64,000 nt of DNA from assembly GCA_902702965.1 (NCBI GenBank), contig CACRXP010000001.1, forward strand, positions 2,510,257-2,574,256. The letters are read 5' to 3'. Of the stretch, positions 44,196 through 56,019 are shown one piece after another. Position numbers and translations under genes: made by a program. Below the pieces are notes generated by a model that saw only the letters and a list, made by a program, of their open reading frames with translations, had not been told where the DNA came from and searched no databases. Source of the stretch: Spirometra erinaceieuropaei (taxonomy: Eukaryota > Platyhelminthes > Cestoda > Diphyllobothriidea > Diphyllobothriidae). The stretch's first letter is position 1. Every line of letters begins with the position of its first letter.

Positions 44196-44307
44196 ACGAA
44201 CAATAGCCAATATCTTTGCTCAGGGTGGCTGGACCTGTTCAACAAACGACGACAACATTTTGGAGACCGCCAGACAGCTTGTTGCAAAATTTCAGTTGAA
44301 GTCTGAG
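44196..44307 (+). CDS. Coiled-coil protein gene, exon f (small, found by splice phase)
   Basis: Acceptor CCAATCTCCATTGCAG (44195), donor GTGAGC (44308). 112 nt, one leading base plus 37 codons. It reads RTIANIFAQGGWTCSTNDDN then ILETARQLVAKFQLKSE. It completes the split codon left by exon e and hands phase 0 to exon g, which starts in phase 0. The Gly-Gly-Trp part breaks the helix, so this may be a short linker between coils. It was chosen on phase, splice sites and helical tail together. Confidence 0.72.
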
Positions 44308-45179
44308 GTGAGCATACACTCATCTGTGATGGATAAAATAACTTTCTCAGCGAAAATTGTAGAACGTTCATGGTCGCCTGTAACAAGTTGGTGCACATTT
44401 TTGAAGCACCATCGCTTGATGTGTGCATATGATTTGCAACATTAAGGTGTTCGCTTAGTGGAACGAGGCTTCAGGTCAAAAAGTCAGTCAAATCTGTACA
44501 TAAAGAACATTCGCGCTCATTAGGTGCTACCTAACGCCCCAATTCCGCCCTAGAACGAATGCCGGATTCCGAATGATGCGCTTGTTGAAAGCTAATCGAG
44601 ACCAGACGCTCTCCGCGCTACGAAATGTCCATGTTTTATTATTTGTGATCGTATCTGTCCACACTGGTTTATAAATATCGTATCGCCATTCCGTTAACTA
44701 ACCATGAGGTCGCGACAAAGTTGACAGCCACGAGAATATTTTGGCCGTATTTGCGTTATTCTTATTTTAAATTAGTCTTGCCTAAGCAGTTTGAGTGTAC
44801 AATTACTTGTCACCAGATCCAAAGCGTTCCCACTTCACTACCATGGAAATAGCACAGAGTTTTGTAAAGCACATGGCAAGTTAAAGCAGTCTATCTTCAT
44901 TGCCAGCCCTCGTCTGCCAAGAATTCGCACATAGGACAAAAAGTGCTTTATATCCGACATGATACAATGGCCGATGTTAGTAAGAATGCCTATCTTTTAG
45001 TTGAAATGTATTGAAATGTCTTGCTTCTTTCTTTGGTAAAAATGAACCGCAATAATTGTAATCTAGTTAGCGTCCTTCAGATAGCAAATAATGGTAACCG
45101 CAATCTGGTGGAAACTCAAAACTCGGAGCCAGAAAACGAAATCCAAAGATTTAATTCATACTGACTGTTCCCTGTTGAT

Positions 45180-45330
45180 AAGGGCGGGGTAATGAGTATC
45201 CCAAGTATTGCAGGTGGCCCTACGCTAGATTCTGGGAAAGGTTAGGGTTGGGGTTATGAGGATTAGCGTTGGGCTGACGTTATGGCTAGGTTATCAGTTA
45301 GCTTTAGGTGTACAGTTGGGATACAGGAAA
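45180..45330. repeat. Degenerate TTAGGG-like repeat block
   Basis: GGGAAAGGTTAGGGTTGGGG then GTTATGAGGATTAGCG and later GTTAGCTTTAGG. Same kind of block as at 38420. Located in the intron between exons f and g. Confidence 0.5.
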
Positions 45331-45599
45331 AGGTGCCCCTGGAATGGAGCGTACTACAAAGACAAAACGTAAAATGTAGTAGGTGGGATGCTTAGTCCCA
45401 CGCCTACTTCTCATCGTTCCCAACAATGATGAAATTCAGGACCGAACTTGTTGCGTAAATGATGGTTGAGGCTCTAATTGGCATGCAAGCACATGCCCAA
45501 ATAGGCCAATTCAGTGCATGAAGCTATAATATCAGGAAAACAGGTCAGCTGACTGACGATATCTGGATAGGTCTCCCGTTAGCTGTCCTCCGTCCTACA

Positions 45600-46935
45600 A
45601 TTTATGCGCAAATGTCCGGTCAGGCCAATGTGCCACTTGAGGGTGCGGCCACACTGTGGACAGGTTGCGACTGTGTGGGCATTGCCCCCGGTCATCTACC
45701 TCTCCTGGAGATGTCAATATTCCAATTACTGCGGGGATTTTTTGAAAGAGAAGAGGTGCGATTGAAACATACTGTCACATTGTGGGCAACTTTGGGACGG
45801 ATTCTATGATGACATTGGTATTCTGAAGAACAACCGACGAAATGAGAGTGATTTCACCACGATGGATGCGTGAATCTCAGACATGGCGAATCCGGTGCTT
45901 GCACGTGCGCTGGCAGCGCGGGCAGGCTGGTGGGGTTCGGCAGTCGTAGCGCCGATCTTCGGAATTCCAGTCTGTCGCATTTGCAGCTTCCCACTGGTCT
46001 GTTGCATATGACCGGTCGCCAGGATCGTTGCTTCTGATCACCGTGTCGCCAATTTTCCAGAAGTTTGTTCCAATCGTCCATCGTCGTTCTTAATTATTTC
46101 ACTGAGTTTCTCGAGGTGCTCTCACTTCTGAATATCTTCAAGTGGAGCACCGGTAGTAACGTCGCCAGAGACAAGTTGTTTCGATTAACATCCGTCGTTC
46201 TTTTTCATGGCACGGCCGCCTCATTAAAGTTTAATCACCATCAGCCTTGCGTAAACACCGAGACTACTACTGCTGACTGAGCTCATGCAAAGGCCGTTCA
46301 GTCTTTTTGGTTGGTTTCGGTAAAATATCCAGGTCCGGCACCATAGAGAGGCTCGATCTAGGCTTAAACCGAGGTTTTACGAAGCAAATGTCTAATAGTC
46401 CTTGGTATTTCGGTCGCAATCTCGCCAGTCTTGATGCTTCTTGGGAGGAATTTTCTAAATAACGAGAATGGACCCACGGTGGCGCGGCGAAAGTCGTTAG
46501 CAATTATCGAGGTCTCCGTTTATTCCACTATTAGAGCTTAGTGAGGCATAGCAACCGTTTTCGCCATGACGATGTCTAGATTGCAGTGGACGAGTCCGGA
46601 GACGGACAGGTCCAGATTTCGGTATACCGCCTCGTTATTACTGCCGTTGAACAGAAGACTCTTTATCTCAGCGTTTGAGGTTTTCTTGTGGACCTGCGCG
46701 CGGAGGATGTTGAACAGTTTCTCGCGCATTCAGCAATCGATGTAGATCCCTTGTGTTGCGTTGCAGTAAACATGGGACTGAGCAGGACTGGAGAAAACGC
46801 ACAAACCCTGTTTCACCTCATTCGCCGAAATAAGTGATTTTGAGTTCGACACGCTGTCCGCAACAATCTTAAGCATTTTTCTGTGATGTTGTCTAACCAT
46901 CCTCGTGAACCCTTTGGGGCATCCACATTTCATAG
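45600..46935 (-). pseudogene. RTE-like LINE, RT remnant and C-terminal C2H2-type fingers
   Basis: Minus strand. The RT part reads KCGCPKGFTRMVRQHHRKML and ISANEVKQGLCVF (46933-46790; NGVKQG is the RTE box), then KLFNILRAQVHKKTSNAEIK and SLLFNGSNNEAVYRN, where the FADD site is lost (FNGSN). Near 45930-45860 is CPRCQRTCKHRIRHV followed by RIH, and near 45665 TVATCPQCGRTLKWHIGLTG with HLR: C-x2-C fingers such as those at the end of RTE-like LINEs of flatworms. Many stops; long dead. Assignment rests on these motifs from memory. Confidence 0.7.
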
Positions 46936-46939
46936 TTAA

Positions 46940-49110
46940 CTTACAGAGTCAACTTTGGTTCACGATTTAAAAGGCTCTGGCGAGCCTTAAGAAAGTGGCG
47001 CAGAGGGAGATTCTTGTCTCTAAGCTTCTCTAGGTCCGGCATCGTACTGCGACTACCATGCATGTTGCTTTACAGTGTTTTCGAAGTTAACATTCAGTTT
47101 CTGAGAGAAGCCCTTTTCCAGGTGTACAGGCGGACAACTGCGATGTATGTTTGTAAATACTTTACTGGCAGTTCTGAGCAGAAATGCCCTACGATTATTA
47201 TTGTGGACTTTCTGATCTCGTTTCCGTTTGCTGAGTTTAAAAATGACGGTTTTATCGAAGGCCTATGAGAGTTATATGTATCTCCGCATCTGCCTGAACG
47301 ACAATATCGGATTGTCTAAAAGTCGAGAACTAGCTTGTTTGGCAAATTATCTTCGGAGTGGGCTGTCGTTCGAGCTCTTTCACCGGTCGCCTTCTCTTTG
47401 TATGACAGATTAGGATAGTTAGCGCGCTTCCGGCGTGGGGAATTGTTTTGATTATCCCTTCGCAGACTGAAGCGAGATAACTGAGGACACACTGAAGTGG
47501 TCGCGACAACCCTCTAGAAGCTGCTATTTCTTTGACAGTAAAACGGTTCCCTCTGGACTGAGCCCCGAGGAAGGTGCTTCGTGCCGGGTTACGTGGATTA
47601 TCCTAATGTCTGCAAAAGAAACCCTAATGGCATCATGGTCCATGCATATTTAGGCAGCCTATTGTTCTTGTGTTAGCCAGCTGTTTTGTATCGCTCGTGG
47701 CATAGTATGCCAAATGGAATCAGTAAAGGGAGAATGCCATATTATTCGGGACGGTGTTGTTGTTTGAGTAGGTCCTATGAAGCACACTTTCACCGGAGAC
47801 CATACTCTGGAATTCTGTCTTGTTTTCATGCAACCAGTCCTGGTGTCGCCAGGGTGCAGGACCAAGGACAGGTGTGGTGTTGGAATAAGTGACGCCTCAC
47901 AGTCTTTTCCGTGGGTTTCCAAAAACGCCTGCCTTTATTACGTGAACGTCACAATGGTCTCGCCTCCCGGCGAGCATGTTGACTAGCGTTTACTAAACCG
48001 TTCAGCTCACGCGATAAAGTACCATCTTATCCTTACTCCCACAGCACATTTACATAACGCGTCGATCTGGTCGGGCACGTGCGTACTCAGGGTACTGATT
48101 CTGGCGTATCGGTTCCCGAGCCCCAATATACGCTTGTCGCATCCACGTCAACTGCAGACGCTGAGCAAGGACATTCAGTCATTTCATGAGCCTATTCAGC
48201 CATATGCGCTGTCATGAAAACCTGCAGTAAAACAGCGCAGACCTCACCTCGCCATCACGCCTCATCCTAACAGTTCATACACGGTACAACAGCCCGCCTC
48301 ACAACACCCGACGCATTAAGAGAACATGCGCCGCCCACATCAGTGGGGAGCATGTTCCTTGGCGCAAACCAGTGCCTGACCAGGCCATGTGTGGTGCAGG
48401 TAAGCGGACCGTTGCAGCTCCGCTAGCCACTGCCTCCAATCCCAGGGTCTTACGACTGACAGATTTTGACGGCTGACTGGCACAGAGGACAGAGAAGAGA
48501 CAGTTAAGACAACTCTGAGAAAATCACTCCCACAGCACATCCACACATTCTTCACTATATCAAATCTGTCGCACTTTGATAGCATCACAACACGTTCACA
48601 GTTTAAGCTTGGAAAACTGCTAGCTGACCGGATAACTTAGTCCTCGTAATCAGTACTCTGTGTATAGGGGGTGGCTGGCCTCAGGGCTGGGAGTGGGGCT
48701 CAGTGGCAGCTTCCCAGTGTGGTCTTTATGGTACTCTCAGGAACATGAGGCTTGAACCCCACCTCTGGGAAAACCCTGCACAATTCGCGAGGGCAGGATC
48801 GCGCGTGGCACGCGTAGACAGATTGTTTCACTTTGTCAGCCACTATGCTCGTCTTGACATTGCTTGGCCATCGTAACATGCTGAGTAAGGAAGGGGGAGT
48901 GCGGCGGCTACATTGTAAGTCTGCCCCACCATAAAATAATTCACTCAAAAGTCACCCACGCTGCGCCCACCATGCGGGGCACGTAGTGGACGTCGTCGCT
49001 CGCGGCCGTCGGACTCTCACTAGGTATGTGAGCAAATGCGTATTCGCACGCTCTTTTGACTGTTTGAATGAGGAAGTGTGGTGATAATTACAAGCAGCTT
49101 GTGTTCTGAA
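46940..49110. other. Intron DNA without assigned features
   Basis: About 2.2 kb between the RTE remnant and the Penelope tail at 49.1 kb. Only short chance frames; no recognised repeat partner in the window. Confidence 0.5.
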
Positions 49111-49119
49111 CAGAGAAGC

Positions 49120-49260
49120 GTAATTGCTCAGAAGAAGATAATGCGATCACAGGAACAAGAAGTTTGTTGGCCTGGAGTTTCCGATTCTCACTCAGACCCA
49201 TCATCACAGACAGTAGCAGATAAGGGTGTTGTTGCCGTTGTAGGTGCCTACTCGGTGATG
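49120..49260 (-). repeat. Penelope family 1 tail fragment, decayed hammerhead
   Basis: The minus strand gives TGATGATGGGTCTGAGTGAG then AATCGGAAACTCCAGGCC. It aligns with 40899-40940, but the core has changes (CTCC instead of CGTC) that should abolish cleavage. Confidence 0.65.
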
Positions 49261-49684
49261 ATCAGATCTCTTTCTCAGGTGGCACTGTCCGTGCCTGCTC
49301 GTGCACGGAAGTCACTGAGAAAATTAGCGTGTCCATCTCAGGCACAAATACGAGGCAGGTGTGCAGCTTCTCGCAATGCTTTTATTTCACATTCTCCGAG
49401 TTTAATAACCTTGAAGAGAAGCCCCCAAAATCAAGCCAAATTCCCACGAAGAAGCAGAATCCACGATATGATAGGTCGAATGAGAGGATAGCTTCCCAAT
49501 ACTAAGGGAGGGAGGGCGTTCAACTAGGTACCATTCTTAATTGCACTGGGCATCGCCGGTAGAACTGAAAGCCAAGGTCTATTATTCTCCATATTTCTCT
49601 GTAATATTCAAAATGTGGAAACCCTACTAAGGAATTTTCGTAGTCAATTACAATGAGACTAGACTCTCAAAGGTTTAATATAAC

Positions 49685-49950
49685 CAGAACTTAGAAGAAG
49701 GTGCGATCGCCGGAATCAGAAGTTTCTTAGCCCGACGTTTCGGATTCTCCAACGAATCTCGCTCGCTGCCATCGGAACTGTCGGTCTCCCGCGTGCTCCA
49801 CACGCGACTAATTCCTCTGCGCAAGCACAATCTCAGCACTAAATACGGAGGAGAGAGGCCCGAGAGCTTGTAAATCGACTGTGGGCCAGATAACCATGAC
49901 TCAGGCCGGGAGCTATTAATTATGCGGAGCGTGTGGTGCCATGGCAACTG
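49685..49950 (-). pseudogene. Penelope family 1 C-terminal end and tail
   Basis: Minus strand: SRPESWLSGPQSIYKLSGLS and PPYLVLRLCLRRGISRVWST, equal to the post-nuclease end of family 1 proteins, then the tail with GAGAATCCGAAACGTCGGGC (about 49750-49730). The first hammerhead box is missing. Confidence 0.7.
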
Positions 49951-50514
49951 CGCCTCTAAATACTACACTCCTTGTACCTCCATCATCCTTATTTGCGACT
50001 GTCCCTGGTGATGGGATCGAATGAGGCTCGAGGATGTCAGCCGAGTAAATTTTTGTTCCAGTGATTACACGTTCGTCCTTTGAACTGCTACTTGGAAGTC
50101 ACCTCTACGCTTCTTTCGATAGCCAGAGCTCTTTAGCAGTACACATCGTCAATGTAGGACGACTTTGGGGTGTCTTAGTGTTGTTTAAAGTGGCCATACG
50201 AGTAAAGTTCTGGATCCCAGCACGCTCACAACCTGTAACTTTTCGTACTTCTATTTCCTGTGCGTGTTTACCAAGGTAAACCTATTTTCCAGTCTCACGA
50301 CCACCTGCGCGGGGAGTGCAATGCTAAACAGCACATACACAGGGGATAAACACTTGCAGTCAATAGAATTCTGAGTGCCAGAGACGGTCTGATTTGTCCA
50401 CTTTCGCAAATCCGATAGGCGGTGAACGACTCCGTCTTACCCAACTGACTTCTAGCCCCGTTTCTTTTATATTTTCGTGTGTTACCGCAATAAGCATTGT
50501 TATGTTTGAAAAGA

Positions 50515-50960
50515 AGTAGACGTGATCGCTGGAACAGGAACTCTATTTGCCTGGCGTTTCGTATTCATGCTTGAACCCATCATCAGATGCAGCATCAGAC
50601 ACATGTAATTCATACACAAGCTGACAGTATCTACAGGGTGCAGTCCTTATGCCAAAATAACCGACACCCCCTTCATCGTATATTGTTGCCCCCAGTGCGA
50701 TACTTGATTGGCAGCCGGCATTCGAGTCGTTAATTGTCACTATTTCATCACCCGTCTTAGATATTGGCACGATAATGCCGCGGCCATTCGGTTCGCCGAC
50801 ACTGACGCTGGAAACGGTGTTCTCCTGCGCGCTCTCCGCGTGCTTCATTATTCTGTCCAGGCTTATTCTCAGCACCGAATGTGAAGGGGACAGGTCATGG
50901 CGATTGTTAATTGACCGTAGGCTAGTGAGCGCATCTGTCTCTTCTCAACGGCTTCCCGAG
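50515..50960 (-). repeat. Penelope family 1 tail fragment, hammerhead with altered cleavage site
   Basis: On the minus strand 50590-50549 reads ATCTGATGATGGGTTCAAGC, ATGAATACGAAACGCCAGGC. The core boxes CTGATGA and GAAAC are intact, but the GTC triplet is GCC and stem II has a mismatch. The region up to 50960 matches the family 1 3' region by layout. Confidence 0.7.
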
Positions 50961-51270
50961 ACTCGCACTTTTATTTTACGGACAATTGCTTGGAATAATT
51001 ATACGAACGAAGTCTTTCGGGAATTTAGTAGCCTACTGCCCTAACCATATATAATTTATTCTTTAAGTAATTTACTAACGCTGTAATCATCCGACAAAGT
51101 TACAATTAAACAGATGTTTTCCCTATACCTTGCCAATGGCATTGGGTAGTAAAAGAACAATCGAAAACAGTAAGATTGACTTCATAACGCTAGGGAAATT
51201 TTAGCCCTTTAAAGCCATCGCTTTCTTTTACTCATCATTCCACCTGGTCCATATGTTGCCTGCGTTTTAG

Positions 51271-51459
51271 AACTGCTCCCGCCTGGAGTCCCGGGTCACC
51301 ACCCTGAGTGGTCGCATTGAAGAACTGGAGCGTTGTGTAACCGAGTCCGAGAAGCGCATTGTGAAACTGAATCATGAAAACGCCCTACAGAAGGAGAGAC
51401 TGAATAAAACTGATTCGCACACACACGCCTGCAGCGAACTCACCTCTATGAACGAGAAG
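51271..51459 (+). CDS. Coiled-coil protein gene, exon g
   Basis: Acceptor TGCGTTTTAG (51270), donor GTGAGC (51460). 189 nt, 63 codons, phase 0 to 0. It reads NCSRLESRVTTLSGRIEELE, RCVTESEKRIVKLNHENALQ, KERLNKTDSHTHACSELTSM. Long coiled coil with regular Leu/Ile positions. The preceding intron is about 7 kb. Confidence 0.87.
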
Positions 51460-52098
51460 GTGAGCTAAATTACTTCATCACAGATGTCTACACTCTCTTG
51501 AACCAAACTTTCCCCCATAATATAACTAGGAATATTCAGGCATATTCATGCTTTGAAGGATTTGCCATTCGTCATTAAGCATCAGTTTGGTTAGAACACC
51601 TGCCAGTCAGCATTCGGAAGAGGTTTCTTTAAGCTTCTTCTAGCACATTCTTTTTGCAAGCACTTGCGAAGCCGTCTTAATGTAAAAATAGTTCCTAATT
51701 CTGCTGATGTGACGAGTATTCTATGTATTAATGATGACTTAGTTCAAAAGCAAACATGCGGAGTAAATTGAGTTAGTTACTTTAAGAAAATGAGAACTTT
51801 TAACGAGACGGACACTAGATTTTTGGATATAAAAACTTGCTTCGTAGTGCACATTTTAGAAATCTAACGGATAATAATTAGCTACATGCAATGTATGGCA
51901 ATGCAATTGCTGTTTCTGTTTCAAATACTCAACAGTGACTTGGTTTCCATTTGCCTGATGGTGTGCCGAAACTACTGTGTTTCCATATCGATGTTTGTGC
52001 CATCCAGTTGACCCCTCAGAGTAGGCGTTGGAAAATGAAAGCAAGTTTCAGAATATCCCTTATTTTTAGAACCGCTGAAATGCTTTATTTTCATTCAG

Positions 52099-52195
52099 TT
52101 CAAGGAGTACCTCCAGAGGCTGGCACACTTCCTGTCCATTGAACCCTTGATCACATCGCCAATGGAGTTATGCGAGTTACAAGACTTTCTGCTAG
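52099..52195 (+). CDS. Coiled-coil protein gene, exon h (non-coil segment)
   Basis: Acceptor TTTTCATTCAG (52098), donor GTAAAT (52196). 97 nt, 32 codons plus one base. It reads FKEYLQRLAHFLSIEPLITS then PMELCELQDFLL. This is not heptad coil but a short amphipathic, conserved-looking motif. I faintly recall similar YL-x-x-L-A segments in CCDC170-type proteins; that is memory, not a search. The trailing G joins AG of the next exon to make a Glu codon. Confidence 0.72.
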
Positions 52196-52669
52196 GTAAA
52201 TTTCAGTATATTTTCAATGAATTATCAGACAGAAGAAAATTAGAGGTGTCATTTAGAATGGGGCTTTTTAGTTTAATTTTTTCCATCTGCAACTATTCAC
52301 AATTTAAGTTTGATCACAAAAATTACCTATAAATATATTGAGTCACAAAACGCCTGAAACTTGTGAAGCACAATCAGTGGTCGATCGTATGAAATTCTAA
52401 CCGTAATTATGAAATGCATTTCAGATCGGGAAAGAGTATCTAAGTGGGAGTGTAATATTTATTATCATGCAGCACAAATCCGAGATATCTCAGGCATGTT
52501 TGGACGTTGGCGCACTTTTATTCGGTCGCTTGCAGAAAGCATGTTCGGTAAAGTGTCTATTTATATAGTATGTATTCACCCAATAATCGCCGACGACTCT
52601 AAAAATTCAAATATATTTTTGTAGAAGACGTGTACAAAAACATCCTCTTACGCAGTTACTTTGTAAAAA

Positions 52670-53010
52670 GGGTACCTTTTTAGATTGTGAACCCGAAGAA
52701 AGGGTGTCTCTAAGATATAAAAGCGGTTTTCAATTGCCCAATAATCTTAAGCCATGCCTGCCGTTGCATTTGCGTCTAGGAGTATTCAGTTCCTAAGCTA
52801 TATACCAAATACGATTTTTTCAATCTGTCGAAAAAAGCGCGTTGGAAACCAAAATTCTGTTAAACCTAAATTATCATGAGATTATGCTGCACGATAAGAA
52901 ATAATACAACCCTACTTTAGCAATCTTTCATAATCAAAACCGCATTTCGAAATTTCAGTTAAAGTTTCGTAGTATGTGTCACCATTGAATGATTACTGGT
53001 TCCGTCCTAT
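52670..53010. mobile_element. MITE-like repeat, copy 2
   Basis: GAACCCGAAGAAAGGGTGTC, CTGCCGTTGCATTTGCG and the end CGAAATTTCAGTTAAAGTTT match the families at 39830 and 58083. It lies in the intron between exons h and i. Confidence 0.6.
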
Positions 53011-53155
53011 TCTAGCTACATCTAAGCGACTTATCGGCCAAGATCCGAGATCGCCGTCCCCCTATTTTTTTCAACTAAATGATAAATACATGCAGGCTGC
53101 GTTACATTCATACTGAGATATTGCTCATAGCATTTTTGTCTAATTTTCGCGCAAG

Positions 53156-53466
53156 AGCGCCTGAAACACGTACCCACAACAAGCCAGCAAGACATCGACG
53201 GTGCCTCCCGTCTTCAGCAACGCATCCAGCGACTTCAAGATCAACTTGCCAGTAAGGACGTTCAGTTGCAGATGTGGCGTCAGAAGGCAAACAAGTCAGA
53301 GGAAGAGGTAAATAGCGCACGAAAAAGCGAAACCGAGGCGCTTGAAAAACAGTCCCTAGCTGAACAACGAGCGCTGAAAGCTCACAGGTCGGAGACGGAA
53401 GTTAACAAACTGCGCGATGAGATTCTGCGATTGAAGGCCGACTTGAAGGATAGCACCGATATGCAG
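53156..53466 (+). CDS. Coiled-coil protein gene, exon i
   Basis: Acceptor TTTTCGCGCAAG (53155), donor GTAATG (53467). 311 nt, two leading bases then 103 codons. It reads RLQQRIQRLQDQLASKDVQL, QMWRQKANKSEEEVNSARKS, EVNKLRDEILRLKADLKDS. Strong coiled coil, with the phrase LASKDVQLQMWRQK. A second AG two bases downstream would break the phase with exon h, so 53156 is preferred. Confidence 0.87.
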
Positions 53467-53567
53467 GTAATGTGGCTGACTAAAGCCCTCTTTCACGTGC
53501 TTATCGATCAAACTACTTACCTGTTTACTTATAATTTATAAGTAATGCTATTTATCTGCTCAAGTAG

Positions 53568-53804
53568 ATTAGATTAGAAAAGGAAGTAATGAGAGCCACC
53601 GCAATGGAGGACACCGTCCAACGACTAGAGGACATACGGCAACGACAAGCCAATAAAATCGGCGAGCTGGTGGCCATTGTTGAGTCTCAACAGGCGGCAA
53701 CTGCGAGGAGAATTTTGCAGAGAGATGAGAGTCACAACGCCCTCTCTGAAGAGATGCAGGAGAATTACAAATTGGTGGAGGAACTGAGGAGGGAAAATGT
53801 GGAT
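53568..53804 (+). CDS. Coiled-coil protein gene, exon j (last recognised)
   Basis: Acceptor CTCAAGTAG (53567), donor GTAAGT (53805). 237 nt, 79 codons, phase 0 to 0, after a 101-bp intron. It reads IRLEKEVMRATAMEDTVQRL, EDIRQRQANKIGELVAIVES, MQENYKLVEELRRENVD. The ten exons total 1962 nt, which is 654 whole codons with every phase matching. No stop codon is reached; at least one more exon must lie downstream, and I did not recognise it before 64000. Confidence 0.87.
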
Positions 53805-55700
53805 GTAAGTAACGCAGGACACAGCGTTAATTCACGTTATCCCCAGATTCTCAGGCGTCATTCTAAACACATTCTTGCTTATTTCTCTTTTTGCGAATTT
53901 CACCCTGTGGTAGATTTCCTCCATTTAAAACGGTTGTCTTAGCTGATGACCTCAGCACCACCTCGGTTTGCCTCATCTGCTTTTGCATCTGAAATAAATA
54001 GTGATTGCCCATTGTTATAAGCTGTAAAGATCAAGCTCCGTTACCCGCAGCCTCAACTCACAATAGCAGTCGGGATTCATAGTTAACCAACTTAAATGGT
54101 GGCCTAACCGCTCGAAGCAAATCCGTTTAAATCATAAAATAACTCCGCCTCCCTCCGTAATTATTTCAATCGCAGTAAATCCTACGGAACATGGATTGTG
54201 CGAAAGTCCCATCATTTCTCACTACAGCATTTGAATAATGCTCTGCGCTTCAAACATTCGCCACTAGCATGTGTAGTAGAACCTAGTGCTGATACTTATG
54301 ATAAAATGGTACTTTATGCGTTATTAAATAATTTGCACCACGTGGAACTACTTTTCGCAAATTCATTCTCTGAAATTTGCGTCCCAGGCTGCCGGTAAAC
54401 ATGTTGAGTGGGCCCAGAATGAGTACGAAACTCGCGAGTATGAGCAAAATTCCTCGGCGACTGATAAATACTTATAGGGGAGCTGTGAGAACCCGCAAAA
54501 ACGCAATGTACCGCGAAATTTAGAACGCATGAGTAGCTTGTCCTTTCCCTTACGAGCTGCCCTGCCGTTGCGTTAAACCAAAACCGGTCCACCTTGGCTC
54601 TAGCCGGTTTGTTCGGGCCTGGGTGGTTCCATGTAGTGGTCAACGAAGTTTAGTACGACACACCCGCGGTTAAATACGCAGTTAGGATCGTTCTAGCCGA
54701 CGAAAGTACTGAACAGAGTTGATAAGCACCGCTCCAAAAGTAGTAATGGCTTAAACATGTTAAGAAACGAGTTTATAAGCAAGAAAACTGCGACGATGCA
54801 GGAAAGGTTGGCGCATCCCCGGGCGGACGGCTTCATGTTCCGCCGCGAGTCTGTTCTTGTGGTGTTATCGAGCGCGCGGTCACCGATATTTGAAGCAACC
54901 GCGTATTCAACGATATTTCTACTATATGATCACCTGAACGACTGTGTACGCAAGTCCAATGAATCAGAACTCAATTTTCAAAAGGGCTTTGGAGCTGCAT
55001 GCGGGCAATATCTTCTTATGACCTGCTAGAACACTGCAGGAAAATAAACGAACACCAACAGTTTAAAAACACTTCATCTCTAAATTAAAGCGAACAATCT
55101 GTCTCAGCAATGACTCACTCCAAAGGATTGTCTAATTCCGTCCGACAGACTTATCTTACGCGTAAGCTTCTCTTCAATTCTGGCATGATAGTAAACATGT
55201 TATATTCAGTGTTGTTTTCATTAAGTCAAAAACCACTGAACACCTGAACCATATAATAGGAGGCTGATCTACGTTCACAGTTACACCCTGGAGTTTTCGC
55301 TTTCCAACTGCGGCATTCCAAGTCACCTAAAATGTTACCACTCGCAAACATTGTAGAATCACCCCATATGTTTTAAAAATTTCCTCCGATCATGTTGACC
55401 GATTACTTTTTCCAATTTTCTGGTTTCCGCCTTTTTGTTTTGCGGTCTGTTTGCGCGTAATTGTACCCTTTCTATCACAAATGATTGGCCAGCCTTGAAA
55501 CAGTTTGAATTTTGTAGCTTTTCAATTCTGATTGACTGTGGAGCCATTTGTTAGCAACTCCTAACTGACGATAGCAAATAACGGTGGCACTGCATTATAT
55601 CGTATTGCAGAATAAATACCGGTAGAACACGGGAACTGGTACATCCCCCGCAAGAGTGTTTGCCTTTTGCCAAATGTCAGATGACGCGCCATTTTCCGTG
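53805..55700. other. No gene recognised downstream of exon j
   Basis: Begins with the GTAAGT donor of exon j and is presumably intron at first. No coiled-coil exon with splice sites was found. Open frames here are short and without coding character. Confidence 0.5.
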
Positions 55701-55704
55701 TTCT

Positions 55705-55815
55705 AACTTTAACCCGAACCCTACCATTAATCCACCTAAACTTGACCCTGCTACTAACCCCAATCCTTACCCCAATCGTCCTGGTCCTAGCCCCAACGCT
55801 AACCCCCAACCCCCA
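55705..55815 (-). repeat. C-rich telomere-like degenerate tract
   Basis: The plus strand runs TTAACCCGAACCCTACCATT then many CCCCAAYCCTTA- or CCTAACCCC-like units to 55815. On the minus strand this is a GGTTAG-type degenerate repeat. It faces the G-rich tract at 56020. Confidence 0.7.
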
Positions 55816-56019
55816 CTCCCTGTGAAGACGCCTGCAATGCGGAGGTTCTCGTTCCTGTGATTACCTAAAAATCAAGCAAAACTTTAGGTCAGAAGAAAAA
55901 TGGGCTAGATCGCAGTTGGCAGCTAGGGCCCGTATTACAAGCGGGTGGGGGGTTTGTTTACTGGGGCTATTTTGTGGGGTTTCATGATTACATCTGACCC
56001 CTTTGGCTTCCGCTTTACG

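Larger units (their letters stand above)
25586..53804 (+). other. Host gene span: long coiled-coil protein, 10 exons seen
   Basis: One plus-strand gene over at least 28.2 kb. Introns are 40 bp, 456 bp, 1.5, 10.3, 5.3, 7.0, 0.64, 0.96 and 0.1 kb. All junctions are GT-AG if exon a is read as one piece. The product is almost wholly coiled coil, rich in Glu, Lys, Gln and Leu, with no transmembrane segment and no catalytic motif. A cytoskeletal, centrosomal or ciliary scaffold is likely. CCDC170-like is my guess from the combination of coils with the short motif in exon h; other coiled-coil families (ODF2, rootletin or golgin types) cannot be excluded by eye. Large introns full of retroelements are usual for big flatworm genomes. 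Confidence 0.75.
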
